Shown: in pieces, positions 22,846 to 33,559 of the stretch | How the letters are laid out: every line of letters starts with the position of its first letter | Numbering within the stretch: position 1 is the first letter of the stretch | Position numbers and translations under genes: made by a program | Notes under the pieces: generated by a model | What the model saw: the letters and a program-made list of their open reading frames with translations, nothing else | What the model was told of the DNA's origin: nothing | Database searches by the model: none | Source of the DNA: Symbiodinium natans | Lineage: Eukaryota; Sar; Dinophyceae; Suessiales; Symbiodiniaceae | Assembly (NCBI GenBank): GCA_905221605.1 | Contig: CAJNDS010002074.1 | Coordinates: 314,001 to 378,000, forward strand | Direction: 5' to 3' | Length of the DNA: 64,000 bases

Positions 22846-24595
22846 CTCCCTTACGGATTTTTGTCGTTACTCTCAAGTCAGGCCCATCAAAGAGTTGCCT
22901 AAGGCCATGCTCATAGAGCCACGTCAGGCCCTCTTCCATGGCATCGTCTTCTCCTGGATCCATAGGGGCGTCGAGGTCCTCAAGACCTACGCCTCCGGGA
23001 GGCTCAACCTCCATGCCTGTTTCTTCAGGCACGTCCGAAAAATCCGGAGAATACCCATCCAACTCTCCTTCTTCTTCCATTGCTTCAGGGCCCTCAAGAG
23101 CAGGTGGTTCGGTGCGTTCAACAGGAAACTCAAGACTTCCTTCAGGGATATTTGGGGAATCAAGCGGCGGACTCGGACCATCGATTGGAACATCGAACTT
23201 GATGGGTCTTTCAGGGTCTTCCTTATTACCTCGAAGGTCACGCAAAGCAGCTTTGTCAAACTCCACTGGATCTTTGGCACGAAAAGAGCTGAAGATTTCC
23301 AAACGAGGGGGCTTTCCAATACCTATTGGAACAAAGACCCGAATCCCGGATCCATTAGCACCGTGAGGTCCTACATAGAGTGCCCTCACCAAGCGCTTTC
23401 CGCGGTGCTCTGGGTAGTCCTTCTGAGGCTTCCCAAAACCCACAACCCCAAACTCACAGCTCTTCACTGGCTGAACTGTCGACCCACGCAGTCTCTCCAA
23501 CGGCGTGCTGTGTTCCTTGGACACATGAAACAAGTTATGCATCCTCACAGAGTACCTCATGGCCTCAACAAACAGATGGCTCCCTAGAGGCAACTTTTCA
23601 CCTACACGCTCTTCTAAGCCCAGCCAAACAGACCAGAACGCTTCTTTCACAAGGCAAACATGGCGTTCAACGATGCCCTTCGCTTGAGGTCTGTTTATCG
23701 CGAACGGGACCCAGTGCATTGACCTCCCCCCGAATGTCCGGTGTTTCGCTGCATTGCGGAAAACACTCTCGAGGAGATTTTCTTGGTCCCCGTGGACAAC
23801 AATGTCCAATCCACTCAATCCCATTTCCGTAAAGGCTTTACAAACCGATACAGCGGGCACTTCATCCTCAGGTCCTAAGACCACGGTATGTATGTACCCC
23901 GACACCACATGAACCATGAGAAGGAAACGAACATTCTTTCCGAAAAATCCAAAGTCGACTTGCAACTCTCCGGGTCCGTGGTGGTGTTTCATGTGCTTCC
24001 TACGAGCCGGCACTCTCCCTCTAGCGCTTTGACATGTGTCACAGCAACTAAGATAAGGTTGGTGGCCCTTATTTCGGTGCGCCTTCAGCCGCTCCGAGGT
24101 CAAATAGACCGGAACCTCAGGATCCAGAGCATCGCTCACCACCTCCGGGGAACTCAGGGCACCCGGTTCACCTGAGGGAACATTCTCCACACGGGGTTTC
24201 TTTCGAACATCGGAGGGCCTAGGGGGTTCACTTCCGCTGGGTTTCGCAAGTTCAGCTTCCAACGGATCAGGAATCAACTCTTCCTCCGACTCCGAATTCA
24301 CAACAACCGGGGTCGGCAAACCAGCAAGCATACGCAGGGCCTCAGAACGTGCCGCGGCCTTCTTTTGCTCGGACCCCCGCAGGGACCCAAGCCCACACAA
24401 GGCCCACTTCTTCAAGGCACGCCAACGTTTCATCATTGGCCCTTTTGCTTCCTCGCCCGTAGGCTCAGCTTTCAACTCACAAGCAAGCACGCCACGCAAA
24501 AACAACAGGCGGCGCACAACACTCCAAGACCTACGTGGCACACGTCCTACCAAAGTTACACGCACAAACTTCAAGCCTACTCCTACGGCGCACAC
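22739..24595 (-). CDS. Copia-type integrase
   Basis: 618 codons from the first in-frame Met. A zinc-binding HHCC region lies at residues ~173-188 (KAHRNKGH ... CCDTC). The catalytic triad is Asp214 (LQVDFGFFG), Asp270 (VVHGDQEN) and Glu310 (AKGIVERH); the 39-residue D-E spacing fits the copia group. An acidic, Pro-rich C-terminal tail (residues ~480-570) follows. It would insert the cDNA into chromosomes. The first ~160 residues look non-conserved and the true polyprotein junction is unclear. The 3-prime end overlaps the RT ORF in a different frame. Confidence 0.85.
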   Translation of the reverse strand: MCAVGVGLKFVRVTLVGRVPRRSWSVVRRLLFLRGVLACELKAEPTGEEAKGPMMKRWRALKKWALCGLGSLRGSEQKKAAARSEALRMLAGLPTPVVVNSESEEELIPDPLEAELAKPSGSEPPRPSDVRKKPRVENVPSGEPGALSSPEVVSDALDPEVPVYLTSERLKAHRNKGHQPYLSCCDTCQSARGRVPARRKHMKHHHGPGELQVDFGFFGKNVRFLLMVHVVSGYIHTVVLGPEDEVPAVSVCKAFTEMGLSGLDIVVHGDQENLLESVFRNAAKHRTFGGRSMHWVPFAINRPQAKGIVERHVCLVKEAFWSVWLGLEERVGEKLPLGSHLFVEAMRYSVRMHNLFHVSKEHSTPLERLRGSTVQPVKSCEFGVVGFGKPQKDYPEHRGKRLVRALYVGPHGANGSGIRVFVPIGIGKPPRLEIFSSFRAKDPVEFDKAALRDLRGNKEDPERPIKFDVPIDGPSPPLDSPNIPEGSLEFPVERTEPPALEGPEAMEEEGELDGYSPDFSDVPEETGMEVEPPGGVGLEDLDAPMDPGEDDAMEEGLTWLYEHGLRQLFDGPDLRVTTKIRKGDECQRVVPYEVWWKEDLGPCPGQCGLRSFWQGFAS

Positions 24596-24916
24596 TCAAA
24601 AGCTTCACGCACCTACGCAGCCAACCTCTGAAAACCAAACCCAGAACCAACCCTAAAGCCAAGGCACTGCTTCCTTTCCATGAAGACCTGGGCACAGAGG
24701 GACAGTGTGCAGACCCATTCGCGGCAGGCAGGCTGCACTCACAGTCACCTACCAAGCACTCAAACGCTCCTACCCTACCTCCTAATGCACACAGCCAGTC
24801 TCCTACTGCAAACAGCAGGGCTTTCAGACCTACTCCTACCAATTTTGTGCATTGCGGCGAAGATCGGAGCAACTCATGCCCGGCTTTTAGGCCCTCAGGG
24901 CCCATACCCAAGCATA
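24596..24916 (-). other. Spacer between the extra ORF and integrase
   Basis: About 320 bp with no conserved protein signal in the integrase frame. It has several GTAGGAG motifs on the minus strand (CTCCTAC on plus) that recur in other non-coding pieces of this element. It could be an intron, or decayed polyprotein. Confidence 0.4.
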
Positions 24917-26324
24917 TCAATCCATCTCGGAGCCAGAGTCTCCCACATCCGAATTGTCCATAGGTGGGTTTGGAACCACCATACTCGTCTCTGCCGGCGG
25001 GGTCAAAGGAGAAGCGCTCCCCGGACTTCCAATGCCACCGACCATTGGCTCCATTGGGACCTCGGAACTCACGTCCATAGGGGTCCCAGAGACACCGAAT
25101 GCCTCCACGGGCGTGATCGGCGTCTCGACCTCCATTGGAACCTCGCCCGCAAGCTCCCTCAATGTATCTGGGTGCGGTGTCGATGGATGGAGGAGGTAGA
25201 GGAGGCGGAGGTATAGGCAGGCTTGCTTCCATAGGCGTGCCTGGTGCCCAAGATGGAGGAGGTAGAGGAGGCGGAGTTAGAGGCATGCCTGCTTCCATAG
25301 GCGTGCCTGGTGCCGAAGATGGAGCATAGGAAAAGACGGACGGCGTAAGCGGGGAAGGAGGGCTGAACGGCAAGAAAGCCGGAGGCCCTGGTGGAAAAGC
25401 GGGGCCCGTCGACGATGATGGAGCCACCTCGGCTGTTGCAGCTCTCTTCATGTCGGCATGCAATCGAATCATTGCCTCGGCTTTTGCACGCGCTTGGTTG
25501 AGCAAAGCCCACCCCGAAGGAGGTGGAGCTGGGGCACTTTTGTGAAGAGGCGGTGCCGTGCCACCCGACGCGGATGGTGCAACATCCGGTATTATAGTTG
25601 GCGGTTGAGCAGCCAAAGTCACCCGGCGGTTGCTCTGGACGAGCACGTCCGCCAAAAGCGCTCTCAAGTCGGCAGCCGGCACACGCTCGACCTTGAGCTC
25701 GTTTGGCAGAATGCTTGCTAGCCCTGCCTCGAACAACTGGTATTGAGCAGGATGGCACCGCAACTCTCGAATCGCCTCCAGGTACAGAAGGAATTTCTTC
25801 AAGGTGAGCTGGATGCCAACCTGATTGTTGCGCCAGTACCCCCTTTGCTCGCATGGAAGGTGCGGTTGGCGGATGGTAGCACTCACATCGGCAACTACCA
25901 CCCCCATGGTGGTCAAAACATAGCCATACCTTGCATACTCTGCACGACGGTCGTGCTCCTCGACGAGGGTGTCCGTCAAAACCGACTGGTCCACCGTCGG
26001 AGCAGCAATGGCTCGCAGCTCGGCAATGAGCATAGGTTGCTTCACCGGAATGCCGCTTGTATTGATCACCAACTCCTGTGTCTCCAACTCCCCAAGGCAG
26101 GCTGGAATCCCCAACAGCCGTTCGACCGAGCCAGGGGTCGAGGTAAAAAGGTCGATGTTTTGGAGAAGCTGCCTCGAAAGAGACAGCTGACCTTCCTCCT
26201 CGAAACGGTGCGCAAGACGAGCAATCATGCTCGTCGAAAAGGCTTCCACCTGGGCCACACTCCCACTTTGGGAGTTCACAAGACAGAGCGGAGGCGAGGC
26301 TTCCGGAAGCTCCATCCTTTCCAA
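24917..26324 (-). CDS. Unrecognised extra ORF between protease and integrase
   Basis: The frame from 26324 encodes ~390 residues with normal protein character: a helical first part with segments such as STSMIARLAHRFEEEGQLS and VDQSVLTDTLVEEHDRRAEY, then a long Pro-rich region with repeated APGTPMEA(G/S) blocks. Near 25160 the coding signal jumps to the frame of 25162-24917, which ends in a Pro/Met-rich acidic tail and a stop, so one frameshift has probably occurred. No protease, integrase, envelope or other domain known to me is visible. Its place inside pol suggests an accessory protein or a captured host gene. Confidence 0.6.
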
Positions 26325-26860
26325 GGTCCCTTACAAAGGCTCCAGGCTTTGAGCAAAACACTCCTAGAGCACACAACACCAGCAATGCTTTCAGAAACAC
26401 TCCTGGCCAACGCAAGCTCCGAAAGGCACACTTCCTCTCTTCACTCTGTCCCAACAAACACTCAGGCACACAAGCGCTGGGGTGCAAGTCACTCCTACGT
26501 CCTACACGCAAGACACTCCTACTCCTAATGCAAACACTCTGAGGCTGGAGCGGCACAGGCCCTACCCCTACGCACTCAAAACCCTTGTCTCCACAGCGTG
26601 TGTCCCTACTGGTTTGCTTCTCCAAAGACGTGTTGCTTGCAGACTTAAGCAAAACAGCTGCGGCGGAACATAAAGCTTCAGCACAACATGCAGAGGGTGG
26701 GGTTTCCAGGTCTACTCCTACTTTTGCAACTGCAGCATGCTCACATCCACTCAAACGCTCCTGTAAAACATGCTCATGCAGCTCGTGTTCCCCCACATGT
26801 TGCTTCACTGAAAATGCTCGCAGCAAAAACTTAAAAGGTGTCACCTCCAATGCTCTTCCT
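26325..26860 (-). other. Spacer between protease region and extra ORF
   Basis: The protease frame remains open across this stretch but the translation is Ser/Cys-rich and unlike a conserved domain. CTCCTAC motifs occur at about 26492, 26514 and 26711. It could be a decayed or intron-like part of pol. Confidence 0.35.
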
Positions 26861-27531
26861 ACGTTGGGCGGTGCCTTCTTCTGCACCTTATCCACTTCCA
26901 TCGCGTCGTCGTTCGGGCTCCACCCCGGCTTGGGTGAGTCCCCTTTGCTTCTTCTTCCTTTCGGCTTTGCCTTGGTAGGGCCAATCTCCTTAGCCAACGC
27001 CCACCAGCTCCTGGCTTCACGAACCAAAGGCACCCACATCGAGGAACCTCGTTCCGTCTGCTTCACCAAGCAGCTTGCTCCAGGCTCTGAGGTGAGCCAG
27101 GTACTCCATCCCGAAAGGGATGCTTGCCAAGAACTGACTACGTTGAAACCAATCTTGCAAACCAAGACCTGTTGAAGCACTACGGGCCCCAACTTCCCAA
27201 ACTTCACCCGAATGTCAACCAACTTGACACATTCCATGGGCGTATCGCTAGCACTCATGAGCACAGGAAGAGGTCCCGAATGCTCCTTGACTACTTCGTA
27301 AAAACCCAACGCACTCTCTGACAACACGTGGCAGGTGGCTCCACTATCAATGAGCCATGCGAAAGAGCTATTCCTAGAGGAGGACTGGTTCAGTCTCTCG
27401 ATCTCTCCGTTCGTCATGGTGAGACGAGGGGGCTCAGCTTCATTGGGCTCATTAGTTCTTGTCCCCGGACCCAAGCCACTCAGATGATGAGACCGCATTG
27501 CCATCACCTGATCAGACTGCTCGTCTTCCAC
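26861..27531 (-). CDS. Retroviral-type aspartic protease region
   Basis: The frame contains WLIDSGATCHVLSES with the active-site Asp at residue 62 of the ORF (nt 27346-27348), followed by a hydrophobic flap-like region (LPVLMSASDT). The protease would cut the Gag-Pol polyprotein. It is in a different frame from gag, so expression would need frameshifting. The open frame continues to 25159, but after about 26860 no conserved features remain and the overlapping extra ORF takes over. Right boundary approximate. Confidence 0.75.
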
Positions 27532-27676
27532 AGCTCGGCCCTTGGGCTTTCCTTTGTTCTTTGGCTTCCCCTTGGGCTTTCCACCCTTTCCTTTGTCTGT
27601 CTTCCCTTTGCCTTTGCCCTTCCCTTTAGGGCTCTTCTCTCGATTCTTGGACCCAGAAGGCTTGCCACCTTTCGGT

Positions 27677-28849
27677 TCATCCCCTCTTCTTCCCTTTGCC
27701 AGAGCTCTTGTCGGGGCACTGCCAACTCATATGGCCTGATTTGCCACAGTTCCAGCAGAGGCCGCGCTCCCCAACTGCATTCAGCGAACCAGCATCACAC
27801 AATCGGGTTTGCTCCTCGTAGAACCGGATGCTTTCAACCAGTTCCTCCCAGCTCCCAGACTTCCCATGCAGGACAACGTAATGCCTACACTCTGGGCTGA
27901 CAGATTGAAGAAGAAGGGTTGAACGATCAGATGCTCCAAGCCTCAGTTCAGGGAACCGATGCAGCTTCTGGTCTACCTTCCCAAGCTCGTCCTCAAGGAA
28001 GCGGACGCAGTCAAGCGGTCGCTTGTACGAACTCGCCTTCGAAGTTAGGCGAAGGGCTTCATCTCTCACAGCAATGGCCTCCATGCGAGAGACAATGCTG
28101 AAGGTCTGGTGCATTTGACGCATCACCTCATAACCACAAGCAGCTTGTCCTTGACGCATCGACGTGCTTCTCACCAGTTCCATCCCACGTTCGAACTTCT
28201 GCAGACTTTGTTGCAGGTAGTAAAACAACCTTGCCGAACGCGATGCTACCGGAACTGCCATGTCAGACTGCTTGATCTCACGGTCATGCGTCATTGCCTG
28301 GCGCAACTCATTGACATAGTTGTCGTCTATCAACGCCAGCCAGGAAGCAAGCACCTCGCACCACCGATGGTACTCCTCCAGCTCTCTCACACGCCCTTTT
28401 CCCATCGACACATTATCGATGAGCGGCAATGCTGGCAGATACTTCTCTGCACGGTTACTTCCAACATGCAGGTTCTGTGATGGTGCCGGTGGAGGAGCAG
28501 AAGCCTTTGCCGTGGGACTTCCAGCAGCTGCTGCACTTGAAGCACCCCCAAATGGGTTGCTCACAGCTGCCGACAATGCTTCCTGCTCACGTCTCCTTCT
28601 CTCGTCGGCCTCCATCTTTGCCACCAGAACTTAAAGTGTCTGTTGCTGATTCTGCATCATCATTTGCTGACTCTGCATCATCTGGACCATCATCTGCTGG
28701 AGTTGAGGGTCAAGTCCGACGACCGTGGCGGTTCCTCCCGCTGGAGCAGAAGCTCTAGGGGGTTGTGTTGGCGGTTGTTGCCCGTCCTGGGCACCACCGG
28801 GGCCAAACAAAGCTTCGTCGTCTTCGTCTTCAGGCCCGGGGTCAGCCAT
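27677..28849 (-). pseudogene. Gag-like protein with CCHC zinc knuckle, one in-frame stop
   Basis: I place the start at the ATG at 28849 (MADPGPEDEDDE), 44 nt inside the right LTR-like copy. A TAA at 28631-28633 interrupts the frame, which continues in phase to a stop at 27677. The N-terminal part is Met/Gln-rich (QQMMVQMMQSQQMMMQ). The middle resembles copia Gag, and the C-terminus carries CWNCGKSGHMSWQC, a C-X2-C-X4-H-X4-C nucleic-acid-binding knuckle at about 27760-27719. Gag would package element RNA. The single stop could be a recent mutation or a read-through site. Confidence 0.85.
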
Positions 28850-28892
28850 GGCTTCTAGTTTCTGCGAGCGTGCTACACACGCTCCGCTACTA

Positions 28893-29182
28893 TGTGAAAA
28901 CACAGCAGCAGCGCGCTGAACCCTCTTTTTCTCACGACTTGAGCCAAAGTAGCTCAAACGTCAGTGGGAGTTCTCGGGACCTACCCAACTACACCTAAAG
29001 CAAGCAAAAACGTGCATAGTCACTTCTACAGCTTCCAGACACACATCCCTACAACTCAAGCACTTTAAAAGGCTTTTCCACTTAAAGCAGCACTCCCGTC
29101 AAGCCTCCAAGGCACAACTACGGAGTTCCTACAACTACACACACACAACTCTGAGCCAGCATGCAGGACAACAAAGTTAACA
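28893..29182 (-). repeat. Right LTR-like copy (5-prime end of the copia-type element)
   Basis: 290 bp, TG...CA on the minus strand, shared with 5731-6103 apart from a deletion of ~84 bp next to GAGCCAAAGT. It contains CTTTGGCTCAAG on the minus strand (28949-28938), matching 11 of the last 12 SL bases, ~90 nt upstream of the gag start. Similarity to the left copy continues five bases past the predicted terminus (TGTCC) and then stops. Confidence 0.65.
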
Positions 29183-29339
29183 TGTCCGACGACTTCGAGT
29201 ATTGTATGTTTCGGGATCTTTCAGGGCGACTTTAAGGGGGGGCTTCAAGAAGCTTCAAGGGTCCCCTTGTTGGTTCCTAAGTTGAAACTAGAATTGTCTG
29301 GCTGGGCGCGGATTTCATCCTTCATGATCGGGTTTTAAA

Positions 29340-29940
29340 TCTTGTTTTATGGGTTGCAGTGGTGGCGGTTCGGCAGCTTGCTTCTTTTTTCTGAAAATTC
29401 TTCGGGATTCCTCTTTTCTGGCCAAGGTATAACTCAGTCATAACTGGTGTTTGAACTTTCGCGCCGGGACGTTCTGGGTTCCAGGATAGCGGGCCAAGCT
29501 GCTGCATCAAATCCGAGTTCTTCTCAAAAGGATCCCTGTCGAGAAACAGGCCCTCGAGCAGACCGTGGGTTTGTTGATGTGGATAAATCAGACATGGGTG
29601 CAGCTGCGCCCGGCTTTGCAACTTTTGGATCTTCAACGTCCGGCAGTGACAAACTTCAGCATCTCTTCCAGTGAACGGCAGACGGCTTTTCGGAACACAG
29701 AAGCAGATTTCTTGAGCAGATGGCAGCCGCCAGAGGAGTTGCAGCACGGGTTTGAGCTCTTGTACAGGTATCAAACTTTCGGGCTTTTCAGGCGTTCCTC
29801 CTTCACTTTCGGATGTAGCAGTTCTAAAGTGGGGAATGTCTGTTGATTCGCCTGGATCTGTACTGTGTTCATGCGGCATGCTCACCTTCGATGCTTTGAC
29901 CGCCACATCCAAAAAGTGATGAAGTGTTTCGTCCGATAGT
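29340..29940. other. Unassigned region
   Basis: A 242-codon minus-strand ORF (29322-30050) covers this area but shows no recognisable domain. Part of it lies in a duplicated segment, so I do not call a gene. Confidence 0.35.
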
Positions 29941-30080
29941 CCTTTGTGTCGTGGAGTGCACCGCGTGAGATATCTTCGGCATCTATTCTGGTGTTCTAGA
30001 TGTTCGGGTTTGGCGAATGCGTGCATCGTGAAAGCTTTTCTTTGCTGCACTTTGGGCGATGCTGACAGTAAAATATAAAC
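29940..30080. repeat. ~140-bp duplication, copy 1
   Basis: Contains CTTCGGCATCTATTCTGGTG, AGATGTTCGGGTTT and AGTAAAATATAAAC, and matches 30222-30362 with small indels. Confidence 0.75.
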
Positions 30081-30221
30081 GTATCTTGTGTTTACTCAAG
30101 GATGTTTTTATTTTACTTCAACTGAGCTGTCACTTTGCTTGCGTATCAGCCATCGGCCCAAAGTGGAGAGACTCATGTCTGGACACATGACATGTTTCGC
30201 ATTGCATGGGCAATTTGTAAT

Positions 30222-30362
30222 GGTCCTTTTGGTCGTGGAGTGCATTGATCCGATTTGCGTGTCTTCGGCATCTATTCTGGTGTTCTAGATGTTCGGGTTT
30301 GTGCATCGTGAAAGCTTTCCTTTGCTGTACTTTGGGCGATGGCTGATAGTAAAATATAAACA
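30222..30362. repeat. ~140-bp duplication, copy 2
   Basis: Second copy of the block at 29940, about 280 bp downstream. It lacks the GGCGAATGC insertion of copy 1. Confidence 0.75.
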
Positions 30363-30601
30363 TCCAAATATGGAGGCGGATGAGTGAGAGATGACCTTAT
30401 GGGTATCGCCATGGATCCCGCGATCGTTGCAATCAGTGCATGCAAGTGGCAAGCGCGTTGACGATGGAGAAACCTCATGGATGAAGATCTTTCCAATCCG
30501 CTACTATTTTTTCGTTTTTGAAGAGTTCGTTCTCACTGCTGGTAGGAACTGACGTTCTAAAGCATTTGAAAGCACTTGTGTGATTTCGTTGAGTCTTTGC
30601 G

Positions 30602-30623
30602 TCCTTCGTGATTTTGGCTCAAG
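30602..30623 (+). other. Spliced-leader relic
   Basis: Matches the 22-nt dinoflagellate SL at 18 positions, with the last 13 (ATTTTGGCTCAAG) perfect. The sequence after it has no recognised ORF. A chance match of 13 consecutive bases at one of a few known SL-bearing positions is possible but unlikely. Confidence 0.6.
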
Positions 30624-31940
30624 AATGAGATGTCTTAGGTTGGGTTGCATCTGGCACTTTCAAGGGAAACGGTGCCGAAGGGACCTCAAGTTTTTCAAGG
30701 GATGTGGCCGTGCAGAAAAGGCAGATACTGTGTCGCGCTGATTCGCGCTGTTCCCGGCAGTGTACGAGAAACACTCAGCGTGTTTCTTCGGAATTTATGT
30801 TTTTTGACCCGTTTATCTTTTTCTGGCCTCGACCCTCTTTTTCATCCCCGCAATTGAGTTGAACAAGTTTTTCCTTCAAGTCTATTTGCGCCTCGACAAA
30901 TCTTTTCAAAGCCTAGCAAAGACATTTTGCCAACCCCGAGTCTTTTTCAGATCGCCAACTGTCCTTTCACTTTGACAAAAACAGAAGAACTTCAAAGATG
31001 AAGAGCTCCAACAGGTTTTACGGTTCTAACTTGAAGTTAAAATTTACAACTTCCGCAGGAAGTTTCAGAACACGCAGACTGTAAGACCGTAAGCACACTA
31101 CGAGATGTCGTGATGAGACGACTCTAATGAGTATTGGGTTCTACGCCCACAGCATTCAGAATGGGTTTCATAGGTGGTTTTTGCATTTGTGAACTTTCAG
31201 CATTTTCAGTACTCGCTTTGTCATGCGATTGGTTCAGACAGCAAAGTATTTAGGATTGACATCTTGCACGTTGTATATGTGATTTCCCATGAACCGCACA
31301 GGTGCCTCACTATCTAGTATCACCATCTAGAATCGACATGAAACTTGCGCAGTCGTGGTCGGCGTGTGGTATGTTCAGCATCTGCACTTTGCAATCCAAC
31401 CAAGTTTCGGTTGCTCCAAACACGGATTGAAGGTCACGTAGAGTACAAGCATGAAGCCTGTGAACGAGCTTGGGCGGCAAACGAATGACAAGGGCGAGCG
31501 GGGGCCTGATTTCCTCAAGTACCAGAAACCTCGACATGCTGCTTGACTACCAATCCAATCAGATCCTGACGGGTTTTCAGGTCTTTGAAAGAGCTGCGCA
31601 AAAAGTTCGGCCAGGCGATGCGTATGGATCGTCCTATGGCTTTCGTCGAACAGGTTAGTTGTAGTGGTTTCGTTGGACACACGCAAAGCGGGTCGAGGTT
31701 TGCACATCTTGCACTATCTGCATGTTAACCAGGCTTCTTTGTCATTGGGTGATGCAGTGGCCACAGTGTTTGGTGCGTTGAGTCATGTTTTGTACTTTGC
31801 TGCTCCACGGCTCGTGTTGCATTTGCGACTTGAGCTTCAAGGTCACCACCGTCCTCATTGATCAGGACGCCTGAGCTTGTCTTTGAATCGCTTTTGCGTT
31901 GCTGATGGCTTTGCGGCTTTGCTTCATTGAGTTGCCTGAA
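30624..31940. other. Unassigned region, AT-richer
   Basis: No domain, repeat family or confident exon was found. It could be intron or upstream sequence of the acidic-exon gene that follows. Confidence 0.35.
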
Positions 31941-31959
31941 GGATGCGACGTCAGCTCAG

Positions 31960-32040
31960 CGCCAGCCGGGCAAAGAGATGCAGCATGAAGAGAATGACGA
32001 GGGTGAGTCAGAGGAGGAAAGCGAGCCCTCCGAAGAGGCG
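31960..32040 (+). CDS. Candidate acidic exon 1
   Basis: Exactly 81 nt between CTCAG and GTGGGG. The phase-0 translation ends in a dense Glu/Ser run (GESEEESEPSEEA). The next two candidates also begin in phase 0, which supports one gene. Such acidic stretches are common in nuclear proteins; the product is unknown. Confidence 0.5.
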
Positions 32041-32189
32041 GTGGGGGGTGCGATTTGAGGTTCGTGTTCACGTTGGTTTTATGGCATGCTTGGGTTTAGA
32101 AAAGGCTACATGCTGCCATGCTTTCATGAACATCTCTTGTGACCTTCTCTGATTTTGTGTGTTCGGGTAAGAGCCTGTAGAATGCGCAG

Positions 32190-32219
32190 GAAGCCAGCTC
32201 GTCCGATGAGGAGGAGGAG
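32190..32219 (+). CDS. Candidate acidic micro-exon 2
   Basis: 30 nt flanked by GCGCAG and GTTCGG, encoding EASSSDEEEE in phase 0. Confidence 0.5.
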
Positions 32220-32295
32220 GTTCGGTTATTGTTGTGTTGGGATTTCTTCCGCTTTAGTGGTAGGGTTGCAGTATTGAGGTGCGTTTGGTTTGCAG

Positions 32296-32379
32296 GACGA
32301 CACTTACGAGTTTGAGAGTTGCCTCTTGCACCGGCGTGGGCCTCATTTCGGCAATCTATCGTCTGCGTGTAGCCTGCTG
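32296..32379 (+). CDS. Candidate exon 3
   Basis: Follows GGTTTGCAG and begins DDTYEFE in phase 0. A donor at GTTTCGGG (after 32379) gives a phase-0 end, but a shorter exon ending near 32317 is also possible. Confidence 0.4.
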
Positions 32380-32500
32380 CCAGAGGTTTCGGGTCTAGGG
32401 TTCAGTGTGGAAGACCCGAACACACAACTTCCTTGGTTATGTTGTACTTCGCCCGCGACTCAAAGAGACGCATCCCCCGCATAGTGTGATGGCGCTGCAG

Positions 32501-32584
32501 CAGCAGCAGCAGCCTGGAATCCCAAAGCCCCAGCCGACAGCTCTACGGCGCAAACCCGAAACCCTATGAACCTTCGACTCAAGA
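32501..32584 (+). CDS. Candidate exon, start of the phase-matched chain
   Basis: Lies between GCTGCAG and a canonical GTAAGT donor. The frame that leaves two bases (GA) is open throughout (SSSSLESQSPSRQLYGANPK) and joins to G of the next exon to make a Glu codon. Protein family unknown. Confidence 0.55.
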
Positions 32585-32860
32585 GTAAGTCGATCCCTGC
32601 GAGAAGCCCAACGAAACCCTGGGCCTTAGGAAGACCTTCGCCCGAGCCAGAAACCAGACCTTGAAGCTTTTCAACCACCTCGAAATCTCCCGAGTAATCC
32701 AGGTTTCACGGCAAGTCGTCTCCTAGTCAACCTGCCGTGTGCTCGGATGCACAAGGGCGGCTGGCCTAGGGAGCTTGTGGGTTGCTTTGAGTGTTGAGGG
32801 TTGCATGCGGGGTTGATTGCGGAATGGCGTGTGGGGGTATTTAATCGGGGAGAGGAAACC

Positions 32861-33020
32861 CTAAACCCTAAACCCTAAACCCTAAACCCTAAACCCTAAA
32901 CCTTAAACCCTAAACCCTAAACCTTAAACCCTAAACCCTAAACCCTAAACCCGAAACCCTAAACCTTAAACCTTAAACCTTAAACCTTAAACCTTAAACC
33001 TTAAACCTTAAACTTTAAAC
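32861..33020. repeat. Interstitial CCCTAAA / CCTTAAA array
   Basis: About 22 heptamers. The right third switches to the CCTTAAA variant. It lies in the intron between two phase-matched exons. Confidence 0.95.
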
Positions 33021-33029
33021 CCTGACCAG

Positions 33030-33111
33030 GAATCCCATCTTGGCTGAGGTCCGAATAGACCGGTGTGGATCGGCTGGCAAGCTAGCCGAAAGAGCAGCAC
33101 TGGATCTTAAG
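33030..33111 (+). CDS. Phase-matched exon
   Basis: Bounded by GACCAG and GTGGCT. After one leading base it encodes NPILAEVRIDRCGSAGKLAE and continues to ALDLK, ending in phase 0. The next exon starts in phase 0. Confidence 0.6.
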
Positions 33112-33310
33112 GTGGCTTCTTTCGTCGTGTGTTTCTTTGGGAGAAGTGTGTGGGCAGCATGTGGTACTAATATTCTATATATCTACACACTAAGAATAGC
33201 AGTATATGTTTATGTCATATATACATCTTTCGAGAATCATATGCATATAATCATATGTGACGACTCTGCCCCTTGACAGCTTTGGGCAGATCTGACAGAC
33301 ACGTTGGCAG

Positions 33311-33379
33311 GTTCGTGGGGACCTAACTGACTTCATCCGCATACGTGTGGCGAGGGACTCGGAAGAGTTGAAGCGTCCT
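33311..33379 (+). CDS. Phase-matched exon
   Basis: 69 nt between TTGGCAG and GTGCAAG, encoding VRGDLTDFIRIRVARDSEEL and KRP in phase 0. No family recognised. Confidence 0.6.
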
Positions 33380-33559
33380 GTGCAAGGGTTTAGGGTTTTG
33401 GGGGGGTTTCTGAACACGCGGGGTCCCTTCTTGGAGGCCGTGAAATCTTGCTGCATCTGTGCCGAAGCCCTGACCTACATGATACCCGTACCCAGAATAG
33501 CAGCCCCACCTCAGCAAAGGTACTACTCAATCAAGGAGTGTTGCCTTTAGACATGTCCC

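Larger units (their letters stand above)
20368..28849 (-). mobile_element. Ty1/copia-type retrotransposon, coding region
   Basis: Minus-strand order is gag with a CCHC knuckle, aspartic protease (DSGATCH), an unrecognised ORF, integrase (HHCC, D-D-E), reverse transcriptase (YVDD), RNase H and a methyltransferase-like tail. Integrase before RT is the copia order. The right LTR-like copy (28893-29182) lies just upstream of gag. In-frame stops and frame changes in gag and the middle of pol suggest this copy is not autonomous, although the 825-codon RT ORF is intact. Confidence 0.9.
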
